Of a stretch of DNA of 64,000 nucleotides, positions 1 to 8,837 are shown piece by piece; position 1 is the stretch's first letter; each line of letters begins with the position of its first letter. The position numbers were made by a program, and so were the translations under genes. The DNA is from UBA1672 sp050633505 (GTDB lineage: Bacteria > Pseudomonadota > Alphaproteobacteria > Micavibrionales > Micavibrionaceae), in NCBI GenBank assembly GCA_050633505.1, contig JBOEGQ010000009.1, positions 62,001-126,000 of the forward strand, written 5' to 3'. Under the pieces are notes generated by a model, which was not told where the DNA came from, searched no databases, and worked only from the letters and a program-made list of their open reading frames with translations.

Positions 1-498
1 AAACAAGAGCGTTTTGAGAGAATGATTTCGGAGACACCTGAAGGTATGGAAGATGTCGTTCTTTTACATTATCAGGAAAATGAAGAAATCCGCAAAATTA
101 GAAAAGGAGCATTTCGCACCCAGAAGGAAAAATTCTTAAAAGATTTGGCAGTGAAGTATGTTGATGAGTTGATTGATGCCGGTTTTTCTGATGATGATAT
201 TACGCGTATGCGTGAGAAAGGCAGACTTCCTTCCAGTTCAGATTGGACGGTTGAACATATCGTTGATCGTGATCATGGTGGTACAAATCATTGGTATAAT
301 TTCTCTCTTATGTCTGATGAAATTAACACTCAAAAGGATACGTTGAAAAAGATACAGACATATGTGCAACCAGATGCAGGTCAGGGATGTTGGATCAGGT
401 CATGGGCGCCTAAGAAATTGCCAGATGGCACATATCCGAAAATTGTTACAAAAGGGCCTTCCCAAGATGTTTCCTTGGATGTGTCCTTATCTCTTTAA
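1..498 (+). CDS. HNH-endonuclease-like protein, 5'-truncated by the window edge
   Basis: The frame is open from base 1, so the gene starts outside the window; an internal ATG lies at 22. The visible protein is charged and mostly helical at first. At about residues 75-110 it carries an EHIVDRDHGGTNHWYNF stretch followed by an N and K-rich segment. That spacing of His, GG-N and Asn resembles the core of HNH nucleases (a beta-beta-alpha metal finger). No second domain is visible. It could instead be a toxin or restriction-type nuclease; the missing N-terminus prevents a decision. Frame certainty is high, function low. Confidence 0.6.
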   Translation, partial: KQERFERMISETPEGMEDVVLLHYQENEEIRKIRKGAFRTQKEKFLKDLAVKYVDELIDAGFSDDDITRMREKGRLPSSSDWTVEHIVDRDHGGTNHWYNFSLMSDEINTQKDTLKKIQTYVQPDAGQGCWIRSWAPKKLPDGTYPKIVTKGPSQDVSLDVSLSL

Positions 499-636
499 GA
501 CGAAGGCCATTGAGCATTATTTGTTGCCAGGGTAGAGAGAACAAAATCAAAAGAAGAATATTGTTATCAAACTAGCATTGGTTTAAAGAAGCAATGATTG
601 GTCTGGTATTTTTGTGTAGGTAGAGGGTTTAACGCG

Positions 637-1647
637 ATGATGCAGCTTGAACAACGAGATGAAATTATTAATTCTATTCCTGATGAAGGGGCGCTGTCTT
701 ATACCTCTTCTCTTTCAAAGCGCGCGTTTGATTTCTCAGAAGAAGACGCGCAACGCATTGTAGAGGGGTTTTTTCAGGGAAAAATCCATCCTGATGAAGG
801 CGATCAAAAAACTGCGAGAATTCTTCTTGGTGCGCCCGGATCTGGGAAAAGCTATAACGCGCGTAAGGATTATAACGCCTTAGGCGAAGAAGAACGTAAT
901 AAGACAATTTTCGTCTCGTATGATGAGTTGGGTGCGATCTTTGCGATTGATGATTACGTGCAGGGACTTAAAGATCATGTACCTGACTATACGGATGAGC
1001 ATGCACCTGTTGATGATACGACGCTGGGTATCAGGACGGAGCTTTGGGATGATTATAGACTGTTTTCCCAGCGCGCACGTAATATGATTTTAAAACGTGC
1101 CCTGTCTGATGGCTATAACGTGATGATTGATACGACAAGCTCTAGCATGGGATCGGTGAAACTCATTGAAAACGTATTAAAGCCCTTAGGATATCGTATC
1201 CATACCAAAGGGACATTTGCACCTTTTCACGTGGGTGTTGATCGTTTGCATACGCGGGTGCGTCCCGCCAGTAATGAAGAAGCGGTAACAAAGCGCGTTG
1301 GTGATCCTGATAAGAATTCAGGCGCGCTGAACATGATTTTACCCATGATTAAGGCCAGTGACGATTTTGAATATGACTACAACCCATCAAATGAAGAGGC
1401 ACCCCGCCTGGCCTTTGCGTATCAGGATGGCATGCTGGATTATTGTGATGAAGCCGTTATTGATCAGATGATTGATGACCTTGATCATGAGGTAGATCAA
1501 GTGATCGCGTTTATTAATCAGAACAATATTGACCCCGCGTATAAGCAATATGTGTCTGATACGAATGATGAATTTGCGCGTTTTTTGGATATTAATTCAT
1601 CTGCGCTACAGCTAAACTATAACCCTGATGGGCCGGATGTGGTGTAA
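637..1647 (+). CDS. Zeta-toxin-like P-loop kinase/ATPase
   Basis: The frame extends back to a TTG at 598, but ATG-ATG at 637/640 is the more likely start. Walker A GAPGSGKS lies at about residues 65-72, after a helical region, in the ARILLGAPGSGKS context typical of zeta-toxin/AAA_33-type kinases. A second part contains a VMIDTTSSS strand, as expected for the Asp of such kinases, and later H-R and R-P segments that could bind phosphate. Zeta toxins phosphorylate UDP-N-acetylglucosamine; this protein, at about 336 residues, is longer than plasmid zeta and no epsilon-like antitoxin is evident next to it. Substrate is therefore unknown. The downstream gene follows after 21 bp and may be co-transcribed. 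Confidence 0.75.
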   Translation: MMQLEQRDEIINSIPDEGALSYTSSLSKRAFDFSEEDAQRIVEGFFQGKIHPDEGDQKTARILLGAPGSGKSYNARKDYNALGEEERNKTIFVSYDELGAIFAIDDYVQGLKDHVPDYTDEHAPVDDTTLGIRTELWDDYRLFSQRARNMILKRALSDGYNVMIDTTSSSMGSVKLIENVLKPLGYRIHTKGTFAPFHVGVDRLHTRVRPASNEEAVTKRVGDPDKNSGALNMILPMIKASDDFEYDYNPSNEEAPRLAFAYQDGMLDYCDEAVIDQMIDDLDHEVDQVIAFINQNNIDPAYKQYVSDTNDEFARFLDINSSALQLNYNPDGPDVV

Positions 1648-1668
1648 ATTTGATTATAGGGGCTGCCC

Positions 1669-2019
1669 ATGGAAAAGATCGGCATTGTTACAAATACGTC
1701 TATAAACCGGAGTGAATGTGAGGCGCTGAGTGCGTTTGTCCAGCAATATGATCCGGAGTTTAAATACAATGAAGTCTCACATTGGCATAGTGATAAGTTC
1801 CGCGTTGTTGTGGCGGACATTAATGCAGAAGATGTTGTTAATCTTGTCAAAGAATTAGAAGGCTTGGATTATTGTGATGGGGTATTTAAGGCGTTAGATC
1901 CGGATCATCCGTTAGACCCTCTTACAAGAGAAGATCTTTTCGGTCGTGAGGGTACATTTTTCGGATGGAGCGCAAGCGTTGATTCTGATGAGCCGGATCT
2001 TGATGAACCGTCCTTCTAG
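1669..2019 (+). CDS. Small acidic hypothetical protein
   Basis: The gene encodes 116 residues, starting at ATG 1669 behind an AGGGG Shine-Dalgarno. It has alternating beta and alpha character (KIGIVTNTS, FRVVVADI), a PDHPLDPLTREDLFG segment and a very acidic tail. There is no signal peptide or membrane segment. I do not recognise the family. It follows the zeta-toxin-like gene by 21 bp in the same direction, so the two may form one unit, and a small acidic partner of a P-loop toxin is conceivable but unproven. It ends one base short of the convergent hisA. Confidence 0.65.
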   Translation: MEKIGIVTNTSINRSECEALSAFVQQYDPEFKYNEVSHWHSDKFRVVVADINAEDVVNLVKELEGLDYCDGVFKALDPDHPLDPLTREDLFGREGTFFGWSASVDSDEPDLDEPSF

Positions 2020-2020
2020 A

Positions 2021-2749
2021 TTACTGGCCTACTACGATTTTAAGGGCATCTTCCGGTTTTACACGTCCGTCATAGAGTGCCTTACCAACAACGACACCTT
2101 GTACACCATATGTATGGGCATCCCGTACCAGCTCCAAATCTTTGATAGAGCCAACACCGCCTGATGCAATAACAGGGATTGAGGTATTTTGTGCCAATGC
2201 GATTGTTGAAACAACATTGACCCCCTCACCCGTTCCGTCACGGTCAATATCCGTGTAAATAATGGCAGATACGCCGACATCTTCGAAAACGCGGGCAAGT
2301 TCGATAACATCCATGTCGGATTCTTCGACCCAGCCCTCTACGGCTACTTTACCACCACGGGCATCAATACCAACGGCAATCTGTCCGGGGAATTCTGCAC
2401 AAGCTTTCTTAACAAGGTCAGGGTCCCGTACAGCGATTGTGCCGAGAATTACGCGGCTAACCCCTTCATGAAGCCATTTTTCAATCTGGGTCAGGTTTCT
2501 GATACCACCACCAAGCTGAACCGGAATATCAACGGTTTGAATAATTTTACGCACGGCAGAATGATTTGCCGGTGCCCCTGATACCGCACCATCCAGATCA
2601 ACAACGTGAATCCATGAAAAGCCGCTTTGTACCCATTCAAGAGCTTGCGCGGCCGGATCATCATTATATACGGTGTCTTTATTCATATCCCCTTTATACA
2701 GGCGAACACATTTTCCGCCTTTCAGGTCAATTGCAGGGTAAATAATCAT
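2021..2749 (-). CDS. hisA: Phosphoribosylformimino-5-aminoimidazole carboxamide ribotide isomerase
   Basis: HisA catalyses the Amadori rearrangement of ProFAR to PRFAR in histidine synthesis. It is a 242-residue (beta/alpha)8 barrel of full family length. It begins MIIYPAIDLKGGKCVRLYKG, with catalytic Asp8 in AIDLKGG. The C-terminal half has YTDIDRDGTGEG with the second Asp, and IASGGVGS and GVVVGKALY phosphate-binding loops. It lies 51 bp downstream of lptE on the same strand and away from hisB (at 18 kb), so the histidine genes are scattered. In many alphaproteobacteria holA follows lptE; here hisA takes that place. The identification is secure. Confidence 0.97.
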   Translation of the reverse strand: MIIYPAIDLKGGKCVRLYKGDMNKDTVYNDDPAAQALEWVQSGFSWIHVVDLDGAVSGAPANHSAVRKIIQTVDIPVQLGGGIRNLTQIEKWLHEGVSRVILGTIAVRDPDLVKKACAEFPGQIAVGIDARGGKVAVEGWVEESDMDVIELARVFEDVGVSAIIYTDIDRDGTGEGVNVVSTIALAQNTSIPVIASGGVGSIKDLELVRDAHTYGVQGVVVGKALYDGRVKPEDALKIVVGQ

Positions 2750-2800
2750 GATATTTCTCTTTTCTCTGGCGGGGGTAGAACACCATTTGGTTTTTAATTG

Positions 2801-3316
2801 TTACTGATTGCGTTGCAGGTATAAACCGATTTGTAATTCGATTTGTTGTGCGAGTTCATTCAATGCATTTTCGCGTGTATTGCGTTCTGAAATACGGGTG
2901 GCGAATTCACTGGACAGTTCGTTGAAACTGGATGTTGCGTTGAGTTTTCGTTGTAAGACAACTTTACCTGTTTGGGTGTCGGTCAGCGCCATTGATGTTT
3001 TCAATAATAATTGAGAGCGCGTTGTATCCGATGTTTTGGTGATATCGAGATCACTAATGCGTTCATTAATTTTTGCAACAGACAGGCTATAACGTGCATT
3101 AACGGGGCGGCCATCACGGTAGAAACGATCAATCAACGCATTACGCAGGAACTGCCCCTCTCGATCGGGGATGTTGCCGATGTCTACTTGCGCCAGATGC
3201 TCACTTACATCCAGTGCGGTTTCGCTTTCCTGAAAGGCGGTTCCATACATCGGGGTGAAACCACACCCACCAAGTAATGCAACGCAACAGACACTCATTA
3301 AAATTTGCTTTTTCAT
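2801..3316 (-). CDS. lptE: LPS-assembly lipoprotein LptE
   Basis: LptE plugs the LptD barrel in the outer membrane and helps insert lipopolysaccharide. The 171-residue product has a lipoprotein signal with lipobox LLGGC (Cys about 18), followed by GFTPMYG, a hallmark of alphaproteobacterial LptE. The rest has the expected beta-rich pattern, ending in a helical NALNELAQQIELQIGLYLQR segment shortened here to its key part. It starts 28 bp after leuS, and the leuS-lptE order is conserved in alphaproteobacteria, which supports the name despite weak sequence conservation in this family. Confidence 0.88.
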   Translation of the reverse strand: MKKQILMSVCCVALLGGCGFTPMYGTAFQESETALDVSEHLAQVDIGNIPDREGQFLRNALIDRFYRDGRPVNARYSLSVAKINERISDLDITKTSDTTRSQLLLKTSMALTDTQTGKVVLQRKLNATSSFNELSSEFATRISERNTRENALNELAQQIELQIGLYLQRNQ

Positions 3317-3344
3317 GTGCAGCAGTCCTTACCTTTTCGATTAT

Positions 3345-5912
3345 TTATCCCACAACGACGTTTACAATACGCCCCGGGACATAGATAAATTTACGCAATG
3401 TCTTACCGTCCATGGCACGTTGTACCTTTTCCTCTGCCAAGGCGATGTCTTGTGCCTGATCTTGATTGGCGTTGGCAGGTAAGGTAATTGTCGCGCGTAC
3501 CTTACCATTGACCTGCACGCCGATTGAAATCGTATCGGCAACAAGCAGTCCCTTATCATAAGCAGGCCATGGCTGTTCAATCAATGTGTTTTCTTTACCA
3601 ATGACAGACCAGAGTTCTTCCGTTAGGTGTGGGCACATCGGATTCATCATAATGATGAAATTTTCGACGGCTTCATTCAGGGCAAAATGATCGCCAGCAT
3701 CTTGTGGTTTGAAGGCAGTGAAGCCATTGTAGAATTCACGAAGCAGCGCAACGGCTTTGTTCATTGCGAATGCTTCTATTGCTTCGCCGACACCTTTGAT
3801 TGTTTTATGTGTAAGACGGCGAAGATCCTTGGCCTTATCTCCACATGCACTTTCTTCACCATTTTGAAGATCAAGTGTTGTGATAACACCGTGGGCACGA
3901 TTGATAAAACGCCATGCACCCTCAATACCGCTTTCTGTCCATTCTAGGTCACGTTCCGGTGGTGAGTCTGACAGGATAAATAAGCGCGCCGCGTCTGCGC
4001 CATAGGTGTCCAGAATTTCTTCCGGATCAATGACGTTTTTCTTCGACTTTGACATTTTGATTGAGGCACCGATGGTGACGGGCTCTCCGGTTTCGGTATG
4101 AACCCATTCCCCTGCATCATTCTTCATGGCATCCGTTGGGAATATCCATTTGCCGTTTGCATCTTTAAAGGTCTCATGCGTGACCATGCCTTGTGTGAAC
4201 AGGCCACTGAATGGTTCCTTACAATCGACAAAGCCACATGTGCGCATGGCCTTGGTAAAGAAACGTGCATAAAGCAAGTGAAGAACTGCGTGTTCTACCC
4301 CACCGATATATTGATCTACCCCGCCATTTTCAGGCAACCAGTATGCGGCTTTTGCCTTGTCAGTTGGTAGTGTTTCGTTCTTTGAATCACAATAACGGAA
4401 TTGGTACCAGCTGCTTTCAAAGAATGTATCAAATGTATCCGTCTCACGGGTGGCGTCCTTGCCACAGGATGGACAAGCACAGTTTTTCCAGCTTGGGTGA
4501 TGATCCAATGGGTTGCCCGGTTTGTCGAATGTGACATCTTTTGGCAGGGTGACCGGCAATTGTTCATCCGGCACAGGAACCGCGCCGCAATCCTCACAAT
4601 ATACAATCGGAATAGGACAGCCCCAGTATCGCTGGCGGCTGATACCCCAATCGCGCAGACGGTATTGAGTTGTGCCAAAGCCTGTGCCGTTTTCTTCACA
4701 TTTTTCAATCACGGCCTTTTTGGCATCGTCGATAGACAGGCCATTTAGGAAGTCTGAATTGGCAAGCAGTCCCTCCCCTGTATAGGCTTCTTTTTCAATT
4801 TTGAAGTCTTGCGCATCCTGATCTTGTGGGATAACGACAGGCTGGATCGGAAGGTCATATTTATTGGCGAAATCACAGTCGCGTTGATCATGGGCAGGTA
4901 CGCCGAATACCGCGCCTGTTCCGTAATCCATCAGGATAAAATTCGCAATATAGACGGGTACTTCACGTCCCAATATTGGATGAGTTGCGGTATGTCCGGT
5001 GTCAAAGCCAATCTTTTCTGCCTTTTCAATTGCCGCTTCGGATGTGCCTTGCGCCTGGCATGCCTTGATAAAGTCATCAAATCCATCCTTGCCGCCGGCC
5101 AGCTTTGCTGTCATTGGGTGATCGGGAGCCAGTGCAATAAAAGATGCGCCGAATAATGTATCTGGGCGGGTTGTGAAAACCTCGATCTTGTCATCTGATC
5201 CTACGACATCCCATTTGAACTGTAGCCCGACAGATTTACCGATCCAGTTTTCCTGCATGATGCGCACTTTTTCAGGCCAACGTTCAAGACCGTTCAGGTC
5301 TTCAAGAAGTTCTTCCGCGTAATCTGTGATTTTCAAAGACCACTGGTTCAGCTTTTTACGCTCAACCGGTACGCCTGTACGCCACCCACATCCGTCGATG
5401 ACTTGTTCATTGGCAAGAACCGTATTATCAACCGGATCCCAATTGACGATAGATTCTTTACGGTATGCGATGCCCTCTTCCAAAAACTTCAGGAACATGC
5501 GTTGTTCATGGGCATAATATTCAGGATCACAAGTGGCGAATTCACGGCTCCAATCAATAGACAGTCCCATTGATTGCAGCTGCTCTTTCATCACTGCGAT
5601 ATTTTCGTGCGTCCATTTTGCCGGATGTGCGCCGCGCTCTATTGCCGCGTTTTCGGCAGGCAGGCCAAAAGCATCCCACCCCATCGGGTGTAAGACGTTA
5701 AAGCCTTGCGCCGTCTTATATCGTGCCACAACATCGCCAAGCGTATAATTACGAACATGTCCGACATGAATACGCCCGGAAGGATACGGAAACATCTCCA
5801 GCACATAATATTTAGGCTTGTCTGTTTCTTCCGATACACTAAATGCATCCATGGACGCCCATTTGGTACGCCATTTTTTTTCGGTTTCTTTTATGTTGTA
5901 ACGCTCTGACAT
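3345..5912 (-). CDS. leuS: Leucyl-tRNA synthetase
   Basis: This class I aminoacyl-tRNA synthetase charges tRNA-Leu in the cytoplasm. The 855-residue length is normal. The HIGH-type signature is HVGHVRNYTLGD near residue 50 and the KMSKS loop is IKMSKSKKN near residue 615. The CP1 editing domain lies between (TTRPDTLFGASF, GTGAVFGVPAHDQRD). Zinc-like CEDCG and CACPSCG motifs are present, and the C-terminal anticodon-binding part ends VNGKVRATI. It is likely transcribed with lptE and hisA. The DUF3576 lipoprotein gene lies 36 bp upstream on the same strand, a common alphaproteobacterial arrangement. Confidence 0.98.
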   Translation of the reverse strand: MSERYNIKETEKKWRTKWASMDAFSVSEETDKPKYYVLEMFPYPSGRIHVGHVRNYTLGDVVARYKTAQGFNVLHPMGWDAFGLPAENAAIERGAHPAKWTHENIAVMKEQLQSMGLSIDWSREFATCDPEYYAHEQRMFLKFLEEGIAYRKESIVNWDPVDNTVLANEQVIDGCGWRTGVPVERKKLNQWSLKITDYAEELLEDLNGLERWPEKVRIMQENWIGKSVGLQFKWDVVGSDDKIEVFTTRPDTLFGASFIALAPDHPMTAKLAGGKDGFDDFIKACQAQGTSEAAIEKAEKIGFDTGHTATHPILGREVPVYIANFILMDYGTGAVFGVPAHDQRDCDFANKYDLPIQPVVIPQDQDAQDFKIEKEAYTGEGLLANSDFLNGLSIDDAKKAVIEKCEENGTGFGTTQYRLRDWGISRQRYWGCPIPIVYCEDCGAVPVPDEQLPVTLPKDVTFDKPGNPLDHHPSWKNCACPSCGKDATRETDTFDTFFESSWYQFRYCDSKNETLPTDKAKAAYWLPENGGVDQYIGGVEHAVLHLLYARFFTKAMRTCGFVDCKEPFSGLFTQGMVTHETFKDANGKWIFPTDAMKNDAGEWVHTETGEPVTIGASIKMSKSKKNVIDPEEILDTYGADAARLFILSDSPPERDLEWTESGIEGAWRFINRAHGVITTLDLQNGEESACGDKAKDLRRLTHKTIKGVGEAIEAFAMNKAVALLREFYNGFTAFKPQDAGDHFALNEAVENFIIMMNPMCPHLTEELWSVIGKENTLIEQPWPAYDKGLLVADTISIGVQVNGKVRATITLPANANQDQAQDIALAEEKVQRAMDGKTLRKFIYVPGRIVNVVVG

Positions 5913-5948
5913 GGCGATTTTTTACCTGATTATTTACTTAAGTTTTTG

Positions 5949-6491
5949 TTATTGGTTTTCCAAATGAGCGATACGAAGCTGACGTGCGCGGGTCAGGATT
6001 GTATCTTCAAGCTGGCGCGCAGTATCTTCGGATACATCGGCATCAATCCATGAACCGCCGCGTAGAACCTGACGGAATGTTCGCACACGGATACCATCGG
6101 CCTTTAATTCACGGTTCAGGATGAATGCATTCACCTTTACGCGCTCATTCGACGCAGATGGATCTGTATACCAGTCGGTCAGAATAACGCCGCCAAACGG
6201 ATCTGCGCTTGATATCGGCATAAAGGATAGGGTGTCTAATGTTGCACGCCATAGGAAGCTGTTCACGCCGATGGTGCTGCCTTCTTCTTTGTCTTTCCCG
6301 CCAAAGATCTTAAAGCCATCATCGCCAAGAATGCTTTCCCGTTCACCATAGACATTGTCACCGGTTTGTGTGCGATCCAACCCCGTTGGGTACTTTGCTT
6401 CGGTTTCGATACCGCTGCATCCGCTTAAAGTCAGGGCAAGGCCACTTAAAAGAACACCATATGTAAGAAAATGACGGTGACGTATCTTCAT
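5949..6491 (-). CDS. DUF3576 family lipoprotein
   Basis: This protein is a predicted outer-membrane lipoprotein of unknown function. ATG 6491 is preferred over an in-frame ATG at 6503, giving MKIRHRHFL, a hydrophobic stretch and lipobox LSGC. The body contains GVNSFLWRATLDTLSFMP and FGGVILTDWY, which I recognise as the DUF3576 core. The family regularly sits just upstream of leuS in alphaproteobacteria, matching the context here. It probably heads the DUF3576-leuS-lptE-hisA transcription unit. Function may relate to envelope integrity, by association with lptE only. Confidence 0.82.
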   Translation of the reverse strand: MKIRHRHFLTYGVLLSGLALTLSGCSGIETEAKYPTGLDRTQTGDNVYGERESILGDDGFKIFGGKDKEEGSTIGVNSFLWRATLDTLSFMPISSADPFGGVILTDWYTDPSASNERVKVNAFILNRELKADGIRVRTFRQVLRGGSWIDADVSEDTARQLEDTILTRARQLRIAHLENQ

Positions 6492-6503
6492 AATTATTTC
6501 CAT

Positions 6504-6765
6504 CCTTATTTATATGTAACATGTTCCTTTAGCACGCGCTCCGGTCTGTCTCAAGCCCTGCCGTTCGGAAAGAGCGACGTTTCAACAAAATAAACTGCTT
6601 TTAGGATGGTTTTGGGTGTGTTGCAAAAATGCAACGAAGATCAAAAATGTTGCTTAAAAAACACAAATTCACGTTGACGGGGCGACTCATGCATGGCGTA
6701 ATGGCGGCAATTCTTTGTGATGCGTAGTAATTTCACGGATGACATAGAATAAATTTTACAACACA
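6504..6765. other. Intergenic/leader region between DUF3576 gene and porin
   Basis: This 262-bp gap separates divergent genes. It contains a short hairpin GTTGCA-AAAA-TGCAAC (6620-6635) and AT-rich sequence. A TTGACG at 6674 has no convincing partner -10 at 17 bp. No small gene was found. It must hold promoters in both directions, but I cannot place them confidently. Confidence 0.4.
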
Positions 6766-6789
6766 TTGTCTGAAAAACAGACAATTTTT
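6766..6789 (+). promoter_or_regulatory. Hairpin plus T5 abutting the porin ribosome binding site
   Basis: A perfect 7-bp inverted repeat, TTGTCTG / CAGACAA with an AAAAA loop, is followed at once by TTTTT and then the GGAGG Shine-Dalgarno (6790-6794) of the porin gene. This has the form of an intrinsic terminator or stabilising stem placed just before the ribosome binding site. It may set mRNA stability, attenuation or temperature response. The role is inferred; the structure is seen directly. Confidence 0.6.
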
Positions 6790-6803
6790 GGAGGAAACTA
6801 AAA

Positions 6804-7808
6804 ATGAAAAAACTTTTGCTTGCAAGCGTTGCAATGACAGGTTTGGCTTTTGCTGCTCCGGCACATGCTGATGTTGAACTTGAAGTTGGCGGTTATTTTA
6901 AAGGTTATGGTGTATTTCTTGACTCAGACACATCTTCTGACAAAGATTTCGACTTTATCCGTGACACAGAAATCCACATCGGTGGCGAAACAACTTTAGA
7001 CAATGGTCTAACAGTTGGTGCGCATTTCGAAGTTGAAGTTGATGGTGATGATGATTCTGCTATCAATGAGTCATATGTTTACTTCTCAGGTAACTGGGGT
7101 CGCGTAAACTTTGGTAAAGAAGACGGCGCGTCTTACCTTCTACAGGTTGCTGCTCCTTCTGCGGACTCAAACATCGACGGTATCCGTCAGTATGTTTCAC
7201 CTTTCGCATCTGAGCTTGACTATGATGCAGACATCACAGGTAAATCAGATCGTTTGACATACCTTTCACCTGTATTCTCTGGCTTCCAGGTTGGTGCTTC
7301 TTTCGCGCCTGATTCTGGTTCTGCTGATGACTTTGGTGTTGGTTCAGACGGTACTTCTGCTGAAGAAGCATACGATGTTGCTGCACGTTATGAAGGTCAG
7401 TTCCAAAATGTTGGTGTAATCGCAGGTGCTGGTTACTCTACAGTAATCAACGACACTGCAACTGGTGATGATGCAGACTCATTCAACGTTGGTCTAGACC
7501 TAGACATCGCAGCGTTCGGTATTGGTGCAATTTACCTTTCTGAAACAGACACAGCTGACGTAGACACAGACACATTTGTTATTGGTCTTGACTACACAAC
7601 TGGTCCATTCAAATTGGGTGCATCTTACCTTAACCAAGACATTGACGATGCTGCTGACACAGAAACAGATCGTTACACAGCTGGTGTTGTATACAACTAC
7701 GGCCCAGGTATGTCTTTCCGCGGTTCTGTTCAGTTTGTTGATGAAGAAACAACAACAACAGACACAGATGCAACTGCTGTTACTCTAGGTACACAAATCA
7801 ACTTCTAA
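6804..7808 (+). CDS. Outer-membrane porin (Gram-negative porin family)
   Basis: The gene encodes a general diffusion porin of 334 residues. An AxA-ending signal peptide (MKKLLLASVAMTGLAFAAPAHA) is followed by alternating amphipathic strands, SYVYFSGNWGRVNFGKEDG typical of porin_4/OmpC-like barrels, and a C-terminal strand ending in Phe (TQINF), the BAM recognition signal. It is very acidic. Codon choice is narrow and repetitive (mostly GAC/GCT/GTT), unlike its neighbours, which suggests very high expression. A strong GGAGG precedes the start, a hairpin abuts it upstream and an intrinsic terminator follows at 7838. It is likely the major porin. Confidence 0.9.
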   Translation: MKKLLLASVAMTGLAFAAPAHADVELEVGGYFKGYGVFLDSDTSSDKDFDFIRDTEIHIGGETTLDNGLTVGAHFEVEVDGDDDSAINESYVYFSGNWGRVNFGKEDGASYLLQVAAPSADSNIDGIRQYVSPFASELDYDADITGKSDRLTYLSPVFSGFQVGASFAPDSGSADDFGVGSDGTSAEEAYDVAARYEGQFQNVGVIAGAGYSTVINDTATGDDADSFNVGLDLDIAAFGIGAIYLSETDTADVDTDTFVIGLDYTTGPFKLGASYLNQDIDDAADTETDRYTAGVVYNYGPGMSFRGSVQFVDEETTTTDTDATAVTLGTQINF

Positions 7809-7837
7809 TCAGAAGTCAGATTGTATAAAGAATTTGG

Positions 7838-7868
7838 AAGGGTGCCCATTGGGCGCCTTTCTTTTTGT
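7838..7868 (+). terminator. Intrinsic terminator of the porin gene
   Basis: A 10-bp stem, AAGGGTGCCC / GGGCGCCTTT with two G-T pairs and an ATT loop, is followed by a T-rich tract (CTTTTTGTCT). It lies 29 bp after the porin stop. It also shows that the next gene cannot start at the upstream in-frame TTG at 7834. Confidence 0.85.
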
Positions 7869-7905
7869 CTTGATCACAACGCATAATCTTTCTAATCTCT
7901 TGCGC

Positions 7906-8577
7906 ATGTCTATTGAGAATAATTTACAAAATATTGAAAACCTTATTGGTAAGGCGTCGTCGTTATGGGATCGTAATCGTGATGATGTTCACCTGATCGC
8001 GGTCAGTAAACGCCAATCTGATGAGAAGATACAAGAGGCGCTGGATACGGGGCATCGAATATTTGGCGAAAACCGCGTGCAGGAGGCCTTTGATCATTGG
8101 CAGGTACATAAGACCGCCTACCCTGATTTATCCCTTCATCTGATCGGGCCATTGCAAACGAACAAGGTTAAAGATGCGGTTGGTCTGTTTGACGTTATCC
8201 ATACGGTTGACCGAGAAAAACTTGCGCGCAAGCTTGGTAATGAAATGAAGGAACAGGGGCGTAATCTATCTTGCTTTATTCAGGTTAATATTGGTGAGGA
8301 AGATCAAAAGTCAGGCATCCTACCGGAGGAGTTACCGGATTTTCTTGCGTTTTGCAGGGATGAATGCGCCCTTTCAATAACGGGGTTGATGTGTATCCCG
8401 CCCGTTAATGAGCCGGCGGCGCTTTATTTTGCTTTGTTAAAAAAAATGGCAGACCAACATGACCTGCCAGATCTCAGTATGGGTATGAGCAGCGACTACG
8501 AAAAGGCTGTTGCGCTCGGCGCGACCTATATCCGTGTTGGAACAGGGATATTTGGTGCGCGTGATGGGTATGAGTGA
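7906..8577 (+). CDS. YggS/PROSC-type pyridoxal-phosphate homeostasis protein
   Basis: The product is a cytoplasmic PLP-binding TIM-barrel protein with no known catalytic activity, involved in vitamin B6 and amino-acid homeostasis. ATG 7906 is chosen because the frame upstream runs through the porin terminator. The PLP lysine is in LIAVSKRQ (about K35). Family signatures include IFGENRVQE, LHLIGPLQTNK, FIQVNIG, SMGMSSDYEKAVALG and the closing TYIRVGTGIFG. Its 223 residues match the family length. Identification is secure from these motifs. Confidence 0.95.
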   Translation: MSIENNLQNIENLIGKASSLWDRNRDDVHLIAVSKRQSDEKIQEALDTGHRIFGENRVQEAFDHWQVHKTAYPDLSLHLIGPLQTNKVKDAVGLFDVIHTVDREKLARKLGNEMKEQGRNLSCFIQVNIGEEDQKSGILPEELPDFLAFCRDECALSITGLMCIPPVNEPAALYFALLKKMADQHDLPDLSMGMSSDYEKAVALGATYIRVGTGIFGARDGYE

Positions 8578-8837
8578 TTTTAAAAAAGAATACCTTTTTG
8601 ATACGTGCCCTGACTTCATCATATAGAGCTAGCTCTTCTTAGGTTTCTATCCTTTTTGATGTCTATGATTTGACAGTGGCCGGCCGCAATTCCTAATAGT
8701 TGTTCATTGCCCTTCTTTTTCGGTGAGGGATTATTGGTACTTTTTACGAGACAGTACCCACGCCAATATCGTTGCAAGTTGCAGAGGAAAAAACGCAAGA
8801 AAGAAAAATTGTGATTCTAAAAAATATTTTAACAACT

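Noticed and set aside
4316..4748. Long open frames on both strands within leuS
   Set aside because: They are alternative frames of the complete and well-conserved leuS coding sequence.
7834..7905. Earlier TTG start for the YggS-type gene
   Set aside because: The extra codons run through the porin terminator hairpin and lack family similarity; ATG 7906 starts the conserved sequence.
8578..8837. Small plus-strand genes after the YggS-type gene
   Set aside because: The frames of 65-71 codons have no ribosome site or family pattern and run into the opposite-strand gene; the stretch appears non-coding.
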